Shown piece by piece: positions 50,777 to 59,895 of a stretch of DNA of 64,000 bases (position 1 is its first letter; each line of letters opens with the position of its first letter). Below the pieces are notes generated by a model. That model did not search any database. It was given only the letters and a program-made list of their open reading frames with translations, and had not been told where the DNA came from. This DNA is from Actinomycetota bacterium (GTDB lineage: Bacteria; Actinomycetota; Actinomycetes; Mycobacteriales; Micromonosporaceae). A program made the translations under genes and the position numbers. The DNA is taken from the NCBI GenBank assembly GCA_005885555.1, contig VAWN01000087.1, positions 27,884 through 91,883 of the forward strand, read 5' to 3'.

Positions 50777-52619
50777 CGGCGCCGGGCCTGGCGGGGCAGA
50801 TGCGGGCGGCGAAGCCACCCTGGTTGGGTACCGCGACGCTGAGCGAGCCGGATACCGCCTGCGTCTTGACGACCAGGCCGGTCGGGCCGTCGCGGTACAC
50901 GTCGGCGAGCCACTGACCGCTGCCGAGGAAGCCGAGCGGCACCGTCAGCGTCTGCGCGCCGGTGGCGGTGACGGCGCCGACGAACCAGTCCGTCCCGCTG
51001 CGCCGGGCCAGTACCACGCGGGTGTCCGGGTCGCCGGACAGCAGCCGGGTGTCGTCCCACGCCGCCGGTACCTGGCGCAGCAGCCGCTCGGCCACCGGCC
51101 GGGCGTCGTAGGCGGCCACGCTGTCGGCGTAGTTCTGGATCCCCGACTCGAACACGATGGACTGGGCCAGTTCGGCCGCGTCGCTGTTGGTACGCACCGC
51201 GGTGAACGTCACCGGCGTGTAGTCCATCGATCCGGCCAGGTTCCGGGTGAACGGCACCGTGGTGTAGTAGTTCGCCGGGAACGGCTTCCTCCCGTGGTTG
51301 GGCTCGATGTGCTCGGCGCCGTAGACGGCCTCCATCGACAGCACGTTCGGCCAGGTGCGCTGGATGCCGCGGGGCAGCGTACAGCCGTGGAACTCCACCA
51401 TCAGCTTGTTCTTCGCGGCGTCCGCCGTGACGGAGTCGTACCACTTCATCGTCGCCTGGGTGTCCGACTGAATGAAGTCGATCTTCAGCCCGGCGATGCC
51501 CCAGGACTTCCACAGCGGAAGCTGCTTGTCCCGCTGCGCCTGGGTGGCCAGCGCGGGATTGTTGGTCCAGAGCCACACCCCGACGTGCTTCGCGTTGGCG
51601 TACTTCACCAGGGTCGGCATCCAGCTCGCGCTCCAGCCGGCGTCGACGAGGAGGTACTCCCAACCCATCCGCGCGGCGAAGTCGGCGGCCGCCTTCTGCG
51701 CGGCCAGGCTCTGGCTGCTGCTGCTGTCCGACCACCACGACCACTCGGAGCGGCCCGCCTTGATCCAGGACGTGTCGGCGATCTTCGACGGGCTGGCCAG
51801 ATCGGTGACCAGATCGCTCTGCGTCACCGTGGCCAGATCGCCGATGACCATCGTCCGCCACGGCGTGGTCACCGTGCCCGGGTCGGTCTCCTGCGCGTCG
51901 GGCAGGGTGAGCTTGAAGTGCCGGCTGGTCGCGTCGAGGGTGAGCCGGGTGGCGCCGTACCCGCCGTTGATGTCGGACTCGGTGACCAGCAGCCAGGTGT
52001 CGGCGACGTGGAACAGCGCCGGGTACCCGTAGGCGACCGCCTTGGCCTTCGCGACCGTGGTGTGCACCTGGATGTTCTCGTAGTCGCTGCGGCCGTTGTC
52101 GAAGGGCAGCAGGAAAGCGTTGGCACTGGTCGGTACCGCGAACTCGCTCGCCTCGCCGGTGACCGTCACGGTGCCGGACTGCCGCACGACGTACCGGTAC
52201 CCGACGCCGTCGGCCGACACCCGGAGCACCACGTCGAGCTTGCTGCTGCCCTTGGTGAAGCTGAGCGTGGTCTGGTTGGCGGTGGCGGTGTGCTGGCGGC
52301 GCTTGCCGGCGGCCGTCGTGTAGTGATCGTTGACGGCCTTGTCGGCCCTGGTGGTGAAGTGCAGTCCGGTGCTGAGGTCGGCGGCCGTGGTACGGATGCC
52401 GATCGCCGAGGACGGCAGCACCTGGGTACCGCCGCGCCGTACCGCCAGCGTCAGCCGGCCCGACGTGTCCAGCCGTACCGTGGCCGCCGGCCCGGTACCG
52501 CCCGGCGGGCTGAGCTGCCACTGCTGGGCGGTTGCGGCGTTGGCGCCCACCTGCGGTACGACGAGCAGTCCCGCGGCGAGCGCGGCAGCCGCGCCGGCCG
52601 ACCGGATCCATCGAGCCAT
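50760..52619 (-). CDS. secreted GH97 alpha-glycosidase
   Basis: 619 residues. Signal peptide about 1-28. GH97 N-terminal beta-sandwich (about 30-265, QWQLSPPGGTGPAATVRLDTSGRLTLAVRRGG), catalytic barrel (about 270-530) with RSEWSWWSD, WEYLLVDAGW, GIAGLKIDFIQSDTQ (Asp nucleophile of the retaining GH97 group), KNKLMVEFHGCTLPRGIQRTWPNVLSMEAVYGAE and a C-terminal beta domain. The Asp nucleophile suggests alpha-galactosidase-like retaining activity rather than the inverting glucosidase branch. Minus-strand TATGCT is 6 bases before the ATG (leaderless); CATAG-N8-CTATG (52628-52645) overlaps it as a possible operator. Confidence 0.9.
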   Translation of the reverse strand: MARWIRSAGAAAALAAGLLVVPQVGANAATAQQWQLSPPGGTGPAATVRLDTSGRLTLAVRRGGTQVLPSSAIGIRTTAADLSTGLHFTTRADKAVNDHYTTAAGKRRQHTATANQTTLSFTKGSSKLDVVLRVSADGVGYRYVVRQSGTVTVTGEASEFAVPTSANAFLLPFDNGRSDYENIQVHTTVAKAKAVAYGYPALFHVADTWLLVTESDINGGYGATRLTLDATSRHFKLTLPDAQETDPGTVTTPWRTMVIGDLATVTQSDLVTDLASPSKIADTSWIKAGRSEWSWWSDSSSSQSLAAQKAAADFAARMGWEYLLVDAGWSASWMPTLVKYANAKHVGVWLWTNNPALATQAQRDKQLPLWKSWGIAGLKIDFIQSDTQATMKWYDSVTADAAKNKLMVEFHGCTLPRGIQRTWPNVLSMEAVYGAEHIEPNHGRKPFPANYYTTVPFTRNLAGSMDYTPVTFTAVRTNSDAAELAQSIVFESGIQNYADSVAAYDARPVAERLLRQVPAAWDDTRLLSGDPDTRVVLARRSGTDWFVGAVTATGAQTLTVPLGFLGSGQWLADVYRDGPTGLVVKTQAVSGSLSVAVPNQGGFAARICPARPGAVSCGG

Positions 52620-52627
52620 GCCGGGAG

Positions 52628-52645
52628 CATAGACACAGACCTATG
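52628..52645 (-). promoter_or_regulatory. GH97 promoter dyad
   Basis: CATAG-ACACAGAC-CTATG, arms of 5 overlapping the predicted -10 TATGCT. Weaker than the GH95 and GH29 operators. Confidence 0.4.
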
Positions 52646-52725
52646 TTGTCGGGCATCGCCCTTCCACGCCTCGGGAAAGGGAAAACCGCTTCGTTCCGGT
52701 CGTACCCCACTGTCAGGATGCAGGG

Positions 52726-53474
<749 letters not shown>

Positions 53475-53478
<4 letters not shown>

Positions 53479-54293
53479 CCGAGGTCTACACGGGCGCGGC
53501 TGCCTCGTTCTGGCGCGTCATGGCCGTTGCGCGCCGGCACGGGTACGTCTTCCAGCGCAGCCCGCACCGGCTCTTCGACGTGGTGGTGTGGCCGGCGGTC
53601 GACGTGGTGCTGTTCGGCTCGATCGGCGTCTTCGCGGCCGGCCGGGCGGGCACCGCGGCCAGCCAGGTCGCGCTCTACCTGCTGGTCGGCGTGGTGCTCT
53701 GGCACGTCGTCTACCAGGCGCAGATCGCGCTGGCCACCGGCTTCCTCGAAGAGACCTGGTCGCGCAGCGTCATGAGCCTGATGGTGACGCCGATGCGGGA
53801 ATGGGAGTACGTCGTCGGCGTGGCCTTGTTCGGGATGGTGAAGCTGGTCCTCGGCGTCGGTGCGGTCGCGCTGATCGCCTGGTTCGCCTACGCGTTCAGC
53901 ATCACCAGCCTCGGTCTCGGGCTGCTTCCGGTCGCCGCCCTACTGCTGGCCACCGGCTGGGCGATCGCGCTGTTCGTCATCGGGCTGGTGCTGCGCTTCG
54001 GTGCCGGGGCGGAGGCGCTCGCGTGGGGCATCCTGTTCGTGGTCATGCCGCTGTCGGGCACCTTCTATCCGGTCAGCGCCCTGCCGGGCATCCTGCGGCC
54101 GATCGGCGAGGCGCTGCCGACGACGCACGCGTTCGCCGCCGGCCGGGCGTTCGCGCGGGGCGCCCCGATGCCGTGGCACGAACTGGGTGTGGCCGCGGTC
54201 GGCACCGCGGTACTGCTCGTGGTCGCGCTGGCCTACCTCGGCTGGATGCTGCGCGTCTTTCGCGCCCGCGGCCTGGTGACCCGGTACTCCTGA
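53475..54293 (+). CDS. ABC-2 type transporter permease
   Basis: 272 residues from GTG 53475 (GTGA overlap with ATPase). Six membrane segments: FDVVVWPAVDVVLFGSIGVFAA, VALYLLVGVVLWHVVYQAQIALATGFLEETWSRSVMSLMVTPMREWEYVVG and ILFVVMPLSGTFYPVSALPGILRPIGEALPTTHAF, the ABC-2 pattern. A strong hairpin follows 21 bases after the stop. Confidence 0.9.
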
Positions 54294-54314
54294 CGGGCAC
54301 CGCCGCGGGCGCTG

Positions 54315-54364
54315 GGATCTTGGACGCCAGCACCCCCGGCAGGGGGTGGATGCGTCCAAGATCC
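54315..54364. terminator. compound hairpin terminator, possibly a dispersed element
   Basis: Outer 13-bp stem GGATCTTGGACGC / GCGTCCAAGATCC encloses an inner hairpin CACCCCC-GGCA-GGGGGTG. Located after the ABC exporter; the sequence has the look of a REP-type intergenic element as well as a terminator. Confidence 0.7.
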
Positions 54365-54467
54365 AGTGGTACCGGGCGGATTCGTAGGCCAGGGACAGGC
54401 TCAGCACAGGTCGGCCGCCCACGCTGGCACCTGCCCACCGTGGGCGTACCCGAACCGAGGAGGACCT

Positions 54468-55076
54468 GTGAGACGGACCGTCATCGCGGCGATCGCGGCC
54501 GCATCGGCGCTGGCAGGCGGTGCCGCCGGCGTGGTCCTGTTGTCCCCGACCCTGGCCAACGCCGGAGGCGGGACGGCGCAGGCACCCGCGGCGTACCCGT
54601 CCGGCACGCCGGGCGGCAACGGCCGGCCCGGCCCGGGGCGCGGACCCGGCAACGGCGGCCCCGGCAGTGGCGGCCCCGGCAACGGCGGCCCCGGCGCTGG
54701 CGGACCCGGCCGGCACGAGCTGGTCAGCGACGAGTCGGTGGTGGCGACGGCGATCGGGATCAGCGAGTCCGACCTGGCCGCCGCCACGGCCAAGGGCCAG
54801 ACCTGGGCCCAGGTCGCCCAGGCACGCGGGGTGAACGTCCAGAAGGTCATCGACGCGCTCGTCGCCGACGCGAAGAGCGAGCTTGCCGATGCGGTGAAGA
54901 GCGGCGCGATCACCCCGGCGCAGGCGGACGCCGAGCAGGCCCACCTCGTCCAGCGGGTGACCGACCAGGTCAACGGCGTGCACCCGGACCACGGCGGGCC
55001 GGGGCGGCCGAACGACAACGACGCCGACGACGCGGGCGGCGGCGGTGCGCCCAGCCCGGCACCGAGCAGCAGCTGA
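54468..55076 (+). CDS. secreted Gly/Pro-rich protein with helical domain
   Basis: 202 residues, GTG 54468 with GAGGAGG upstream. Signal peptide about 1-31 (RRTVIAAIAAASALAGGAAGVVLL...ANA). Gly/Pro-rich repeat segment (about 45-84, GNGGPGSGGPGNGGPGAGGP), then a helical domain (about 86-165) of the type SDLAAATAKGQTWAQVAQARGVNVQKVIDAL...SGAITPAQADAEQAHLVQRV, which recurs in secreted actinobacterial and Firmicutes proteins of unknown function, and an acidic then Gly/Pro tail. Cell wall-associated by inference. Confidence 0.7.
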   Translation: MRRTVIAAIAAASALAGGAAGVVLLSPTLANAGGGTAQAPAAYPSGTPGGNGRPGPGRGPGNGGPGSGGPGNGGPGAGGPGRHELVSDESVVATAIGISESDLAAATAKGQTWAQVAQARGVNVQKVIDALVADAKSELADAVKSGAITPAQADAEQAHLVQRVTDQVNGVHPDHGGPGRPNDNDADDAGGGGAPSPAPSSS

Positions 55077-55100
55077 GCACGGCCTCCGCGGCACGGCGCC

Positions 55101-55200
55101 GCCTCGGCGGCGGAGCGCCCAGCGCCTCGGCGGCGGAGCGCCCAGCGCCTCGGTTGGCGGTGCGCCCAGCGCCTCGGCGGCGGAGCGCCCAGCGCCTCGG
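55101..55200. repeat. 23-bp tandem repeat, four copies
   Basis: Units at 55101-55123, 55124-55146, 55147-55170 (diverged, 24 bp) and 55171-55193, plus a 7-base partial copy. Core GCGGAGCGCCCAGCGCCTCGG. Non-coding, no spacers, so not CRISPR. Confidence 0.9.
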
Positions 55201-55259
55201 TGGGCCGCCCGAGGTGGCGCCGCCCCGCCCTCCCCGCCAGGGGCGGCACCATCGGGTCG

Positions 55260-55724
55260 TCAGGGCTGGCCGGCGAGCGTCACCTCGACGGTCGCCGGGT
55301 GGCCGCCGTCCGTCAGCGGTACCGGTGTGAACCGCACCGTCGCGTGACCGCCGCACGGCAGCATCGGCCAGATCGGCAGCGGCCGGGTGGCGGAGATGAC
55401 CGGCCGGGTCAGCTGCAGGTGGCGGATCCGGGCCACCCGGACGGGATGCCCGGATCCGGTCGCGATCGAGACGACGATGGCGCGCGCCGGGTCGCCGGTA
55501 CGGCCGAACGACGGGTCGGCCAATACCTCCGGGATGAACACGCCGACACTCTGACCGGCCATCGGGTGCCCCAACCGACCGGGCCGGTCGGGGCCGAAGC
55601 AGGCCATCCGGATGGTCGCGCCGGTGCGGGTGTCGTTGACGGTACCGCCGAAGGTCTCGTGGGTACCCAGCGGTACCGGCGCGGCAAGCGTGGCAGAAAG
55701 CGCAATAAGGGCGGGGAGCATCAT
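55260..55724 (-). CDS. hypothetical secreted protein
   Basis: 154 residues. Short signal peptide (LPALIALSATLAAPVPLG), then a single beta domain with two cysteines (RMACFGPDRPG and MLPCGGHATVRF), a likely disulfide. ATG 55724 follows CATAAT by 6 bases, so leaderless; an ATG one codon later is possible. Divergent from PadR with the shared AT-rich region between. No family recognised. Confidence 0.6.
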   Translation of the reverse strand: MMLPALIALSATLAAPVPLGTHETFGGTVNDTRTGATIRMACFGPDRPGRLGHPMAGQSVGVFIPEVLADPSFGRTGDPARAIVVSIATGSGHPVRVARIRHLQLTRPVISATRPLPIWPMLPCGGHATVRFTPVPLTDGGHPATVEVTLAGQP

Positions 55725-55770
55725 GCCCTCATTATGGACAAATCGCTAGACCGGCCGACGCGACACGCGC

Positions 55771-55799
55771 TTGACGTTATATATCGGCACCCGTAGTGT
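55771..55799 (+). promoter_or_regulatory. PadR promoter with AT-rich operator
   Basis: TTGACG (55771-55776), 17-base spacer, TAGTGT (55794-55799), then 8 bases to ATG 55808. CGTTATATATCG (55775-55786) overlaps the -35 and is the reverse complement of the box before the DUF4153 gene, so autoregulation by PadR is likely. Confidence 0.7.
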
Positions 55800-55807
55800 C
55801 ATCGGTC

Positions 55808-56152
55808 ATGCAGGAGCCCACGTTCCTCATCCTGACCGCGCTGGCCGGCGAGCCGCTGCACGGGTACGGCGTGATCCAGGAGGTCAGCCGCCTGTCGTCC
55901 GGCCGGGTGGTGCTCCGCCCCGGTACCCTCTACGGCGCTCTCGACCGGCTCAGCGAGCAGGGTCTCGTCGCGGCCGAGCGGGAGGAGATCGTCGACGGCC
56001 GGCTGCGCCGGTACTACCGGCTGACCGAGGAGGGCGCCGGCGTGCTGCACGCCGAGGCGCAGCGGCTGGCCGACAACGCCGCCGAGGCGCGCCGCCGGCT
56101 CGGCACGCGCAAGGCGCCCCGGCGCGCCACCCGCCAGGCCCACGCCGGCTGA
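55808..56152 (+). CDS. PadR family transcriptional regulator
   Basis: 114 residues from ATG 55808 (leaderless). Winged helix with MQEPTFLILTALAGEPLHGYGVIQEV, LRPGTLYGALDRLSEQGLV and DGRLRRYYRLTEEGAGVL, typical of short PadR-s2 proteins, ending in a basic tail RKAPRRATRQAHAG. Usually represses membrane or transport genes. Directly followed by a HAAS-type membrane gene, the standard partner. Confidence 0.93.
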   Translation: MQEPTFLILTALAGEPLHGYGVIQEVSRLSSGRVVLRPGTLYGALDRLSEQGLVAAEREEIVDGRLRRYYRLTEEGAGVLHAEAQRLADNAAEARRRLGTRKAPRRATRQAHAG

Positions 56153-56154
56153 GC

Positions 56155-56167
56155 GTCCACAGTGGAC
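56155..56167. repeat. copy of the dispersed 13-bp palindrome
   Basis: GTCCACAGTGGAC across the start of the HAAS-sigma4 gene; other exact copies (with central T) lie at 8424-8436, 34080-34092 and 50650-50662. Confidence 0.8.
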
Positions 56168-58150
56168 GGACTGGAGCGCCGGTACCGGCAGCTGCTCGTC
56201 GCCTACCCTGCCGGGTACCGGCAGCGGCGGGCGGACGAGATCGTGGGTACCCTCCTCGACGCGGCCGCCCCCGGACAGCGCCGGCCGTCCCTGGCCGACG
56301 CCGCCGACCTGGTCGCGGGCGGGCTGCGGCAGCGGCTCGGCCCCGGTGCCGCCGCCGACCTCGCGGCCGGCCGGGCACTGGCCGGCCCGGTCGCGCTGGC
56401 GCTGGCCGCGGGCCTGTCCGGCTTCCTCTGGCTCACCGTCGAAGGCGCGCCCGGCCACGTGACCCTCGCCCCGGCGGCGTTCGCCGCCTGGCTGCTGGCG
56501 CTGGCCGGCTGGGTGGCGCTGCCGGGGCGGTACGCGCGCTGGCCGGTCGCGGTCGCGATGGCGGTCACCGTGCTGGTGCTGCCGGTCGCGGTACTGGCCG
56601 GCGCCGGCCGGCCGCCGTTGTGGGTGGTGCTCGGGCTGCTGGCGTTCGGCGCGCTCGCCGTCGCCGGGCCGCCGCCGGACAGCGCCACCGCCCGTGCGGC
56701 CGTGCTGACCGGCGCGCTGGCCACCGCGGCGTTGAGCAAGGCACTGCTCACCGCGCAGCTCCCGGTCACCCGCTGGTCGACCGCGTACTACCACCCGGCC
56801 ATCGCGCTGTCCGGCCTGATCGTGACCGGGGCGGTCGTCGGGCTGGCGGCGGCCGCGGTACCGGCGCTGCTGCGCGGCCGGCCGGTCCGGCCGTGGCTGT
56901 GGGCGGTGCTGCTGCTCGCGCTGCCGGGCGGCTGGCTCGGTCCGCGCACCGGGCCGGTGGCCGTCGCGGGTACCCGGCCGGGGTTCGGGCGGCTGGCCGA
57001 GGTGCTGCTGGCCACCTGCGTGGTACTGGCCGCGATGGCGGCGCTGACGGGGGTACGCGCGGTGGCCGGCGGCCTCGACCGGGCCGGTGCGATGGCGCTG
57101 GGCTGCGCCGCGGGGCTGGCCGGGTCGCTGTGGTGGATGGGCCAGGGTCGGCCGTGGGCCTACGCGGCCTGGCTCGGCGCCGCACTCGCGTACCCGGTGC
57201 TGCCCGCGATCGGGCGCCGGCTGGCCGTCGCCGCCGCGCTCGGGCTCACCGCCACCGTCGCGCTGGCGCCGGCCGGGCCGCCCTGGTCCGCGCTGGTCAC
57301 CCTGGCCCTTCTCGGTACCGTGCCCCTGCTCGCCCCGGCCGGCGGCGCGTGGTACCCGCTGGGGGTGGCGGTGACCACGGCGGCGGCCGGCGCGGTCGTG
57401 GCCGCCTACGACAACGGCTGGCGGCTGACCGGATGGCACGCGTTCGCGCACACCGGCGGGCTGGTCCTGACACTCGCGATCGTGCCGTTCGCGGTCGCGG
57501 TGGTGGCCGCCGTGCGGGCGGTGCGCAGTCGCCGGTTCGCGGCGGTGGCCACGTTGCTCGCCGGTACCGGCTGGATCGGCGCGCTGACCCTGCCGCACCT
57601 GGGTGCCTGGGGTCCGGTGCTGATCCTCGTGCCGCTCGGCGCGGTACCCCTGGCGGTGCGCGCCGGCCGGGCCCGGGCCGCCGCCCGCCGGGCGCTGGAC
57701 ACCGGCCGGCACGCCGGACTGCTCGCACTGGCCCGCGCGGTGTGCCCCGACCCGCGGACCGCCCGGCGCCTGACCGTCGCCACGCTGGCGCGGGGCGGGC
57801 AGCGCGCCGAACTGGTACGCGCTGCCCTCGACCTGCCGCCCGGCCCGGCGGGTGATCCGCTCTGCGCCGCAGTGCACGCGCTGCCGCCGGAGGAGCGGGT
57901 CGCGCTGCACCTGCGGTACCGCGCCGAACTGCCGGTACCCGAGATCGCCGCGCTCCTGGGATGCTCCGCGGCAACCGCCCGCGGGCTGGTCGACCGGGCG
58001 CGGCACGGGGTCGCCCGCATGCCCCGTGACGGCCGCGGTTTATCCAGCACCGGCGATGGGGTACCTGCGCGCTGTGGGGCTGGAGCGGTGGTTCCTGACG
58101 CCCGAGCAGCGGGGCAACCCGCACACCGGGCTGGACCGCCGCCGCGGTGA
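56162..58150 (+). CDS. HAAS-type membrane protein fused to sigma-70 region 4 domain
   Basis: 662 residues from GTG 56162, 9 bases after PadR. N-terminal HAAS/DUF1700-like helix pair (ERRYRQLLVAYPAGYRQRRADEIVGTLLDAA, about 1-60), about 14 membrane helices (75-495), then a soluble tail with a sigma-70 region 4 helix-turn-helix (about 575-625): LPPEERVALHLRYRAELPVP then EIAALLGCSAATARGLVDRA. No region 2 is present. A membrane-bound DNA-binding domain with a PadR partner suggests surface-signal-dependent gene control; this is inference. The last 95 bases overlap the phospholipase gene in another frame, and the tail beyond residue 630 looks non-conserved, so the original stop may have been lost. 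Confidence 0.7.
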   Translation: MDGLERRYRQLLVAYPAGYRQRRADEIVGTLLDAAAPGQRRPSLADAADLVAGGLRQRLGPGAAADLAAGRALAGPVALALAAGLSGFLWLTVEGAPGHVTLAPAAFAAWLLALAGWVALPGRYARWPVAVAMAVTVLVLPVAVLAGAGRPPLWVVLGLLAFGALAVAGPPPDSATARAAVLTGALATAALSKALLTAQLPVTRWSTAYYHPAIALSGLIVTGAVVGLAAAAVPALLRGRPVRPWLWAVLLLALPGGWLGPRTGPVAVAGTRPGFGRLAEVLLATCVVLAAMAALTGVRAVAGGLDRAGAMALGCAAGLAGSLWWMGQGRPWAYAAWLGAALAYPVLPAIGRRLAVAAALGLTATVALAPAGPPWSALVTLALLGTVPLLAPAGGAWYPLGVAVTTAAAGAVVAAYDNGWRLTGWHAFAHTGGLVLTLAIVPFAVAVVAAVRAVRSRRFAAVATLLAGTGWIGALTLPHLGAWGPVLILVPLGAVPLAVRAGRARAAARRALDTGRHAGLLALARAVCPDPRTARRLTVATLARGGQRAELVRAALDLPPGPAGDPLCAAVHALPPEERVALHLRYRAELPVPEIAALLGCSAATARGLVDRARHGVARMPRDGRGLSSTGDGVPARCGAGAVVPDARAAGQPAHRAGPPPR

Positions 58151-59657
58151 CGGCCTGTCCTGGAGTACCGGCAACGAGGTGCGGCCCCTGGTGCACGGGC
58201 GCACCTACTTCGCCGAGCTGCTCGCCGCTCTACGCGAGACGCGGGCCGGTGACCTGGTGCTGTTCACCGACTGGCGGGGCGATCCGGACGAGCGGCTGGC
58301 CGGTCCGGGTACCGACGTGGCGCACGTTCTGTCCGGAGCCGCCGAGCGGGGCGTCGCCGTCAAGGGCCTCATCTGGCGCTCGCACCTCGACCGGTTCTAC
58401 TTCAGCCAGGCGGAGAACCGGCACCTCGGCGAGAAGATCGAGGCGGCCGGCGGCGAGGTCGTCCGGGACATGCGGGTACGGGCCGGCGGCTCGCACCACC
58501 AGAAGCTCGTCGTCGTCCGGTACCGGGGCCGGCCGGAGCGCGACGTCGCGTTCGTCGGCGGCATCGACCTGTGTCACGGACGCAACGACGACGCGGGGCA
58601 CGACGGCGATCCGCAGGCGGTGACGATGTCGCCGCGGTACGGTACCCGGCCGCCCTGGCACGACATCCAGCTCGCCATCCGCGGGCCGGCGGTCGGTGAC
58701 GTCGAGTACTGCTTCCGCGAGCGCTGGACCGAGCCGAGGGCGGTGACCCGCAACCCGTTCTACCGCCTGGCCGACCTGGTCCGGCGCGACGACGACCGGC
58801 CGGATCCGCTGCCGGACCAGCTGCCCGACCCGCCCCGGTGCGGTACCCAGGCGGTGCAGGTGCTGCGCACGTACCCGTACCGCCGCGTCGGGTACCGGTT
58901 CGCGCCGCGCGGCGAGCGCAGCGTGGCGCACGGATACGCCAAGGCGATCGGCCAGGCCCGGCAACTGGTCTACCTCGAAGACCAGTACCTCTGGTCGACG
59001 CGGGTCATCAGGTCCTTCGCCGACGCGCTCGCGGCCAACCCGCAGCTGCACATGATCGCCGTCGTCCCGCTGTACCCCGACCAGCCCGGTACCCTCGCCG
59101 ACGCGACCGAGGTGCGCGGCCGGGGGCAGGCGCTCGCCGCGCTGCGCCGCGCCGGTGGCGACCGGGTCGCCGTCTTCGGTCTGGAGAATCGGGCCGGTAC
59201 TCCGGTGTACGTGCACGCGAAGGTCTGCATCGTCGACGACACCTGGCTCGCGGTCGGGTCGGACAACATCAACCTGCGGTCGTGGACGCACGACTCCGAA
59301 CTGGGCTGCGCGGTGCTCGACCTCGGGGACGCCGACGGGCCCGATGCCGGGGAGGCCGGCGGGCTCGCCCGGTCGGTCCGGCTGGCGCTGGCCCGCGAGC
59401 ACCTGGACCGGGCCGACGGCGACGACGCCGACCTGGTCGACCCGGACAAGGCGGTCGCCGCGTTCGTGCGGGCCGCCGACGAGCTGGAGGCGTGGCACGC
59501 CGGCGGCCGGGTCGGGCCGCGGCCGCCGGGCCGGCTGCGGTGGTACCGGGAGCACGCGGCCCCGCGCTGGGCCCGCGCGGCGGCCGCGGTGCTCTACCCG
59601 ACGTTCTTCGACCCCGACGGCCGCCCACCCGCCCTGCGCCGGACCGCCCAGTTCTGA
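58056..59657 (+). CDS. phospholipase D family protein
   Basis: 533 residues from ATG 58056. Two HKD motifs: HHQKLVVVRYRGRPERDVAFVGG (first) and VHAKVCIVDDTWLAVGSDNINLRS (second), plus RSHLDRFYFSQAENR and YLEDQYLWSTRVIRSF. No signal peptide. Hydrolyses or transfers phosphatidyl groups; eukaryotic-like PLD subfamily seen in actinomycetes. Upstream frame is the overlapping tail of the HAAS-sigma4 gene. Confidence 0.92.
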   Translation: MGYLRAVGLERWFLTPEQRGNPHTGLDRRRGDGLSWSTGNEVRPLVHGRTYFAELLAALRETRAGDLVLFTDWRGDPDERLAGPGTDVAHVLSGAAERGVAVKGLIWRSHLDRFYFSQAENRHLGEKIEAAGGEVVRDMRVRAGGSHHQKLVVVRYRGRPERDVAFVGGIDLCHGRNDDAGHDGDPQAVTMSPRYGTRPPWHDIQLAIRGPAVGDVEYCFRERWTEPRAVTRNPFYRLADLVRRDDDRPDPLPDQLPDPPRCGTQAVQVLRTYPYRRVGYRFAPRGERSVAHGYAKAIGQARQLVYLEDQYLWSTRVIRSFADALAANPQLHMIAVVPLYPDQPGTLADATEVRGRGQALAALRRAGGDRVAVFGLENRAGTPVYVHAKVCIVDDTWLAVGSDNINLRSWTHDSELGCAVLDLGDADGPDAGEAGGLARSVRLALAREHLDRADGDDADLVDPDKAVAAFVRAADELEAWHAGGRVGPRPPGRLRWYREHAAPRWARAAAAVLYPTFFDPDGRPPALRRTAQF

Positions 59658-59800
59658 CCGCGCCGGGGCTGCCGGGCGGCTCGGGGGTGGTCGCCGCGTC
59701 GAGCGCGTTCGACACCGGCTTCGGCTTCGGCTACTTCCAGAACCAGCACGTCGGCGCGACGAGCTGGTTCATCATGGCCGCGCCGGGTCACATTTGGGCG
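59658..59800 (+). pseudogene. C-terminal remnant of a secreted carbohydrate-active-type protein
   Basis: The frame entering from the PLD end reads VVAASSAFDTGFGFGYFQNQHVGATSWFIMAA, which has the look of the conserved C-terminal block of secreted glycan-active proteins (DTGFGFxYFQNQHVGATSWF). There is no start codon and the rest of such a protein is missing; the next real gene starts at 59896. The family assignment is uncertain. Confidence 0.4.
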
Positions 59801-59895
59801 GTCGGTCATGATCCGCGCCCGGTCGGGGGACACCATGGCCTTGCCCGCCCTGCCTACCATTCGGCAAGAGTTGCCATGGGGAGGGTGGGGCACGG

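Noticed and set aside
55101-55200. Possible CRISPR array
   Set aside because: Copies are directly adjacent with no spacers and no cas genes.
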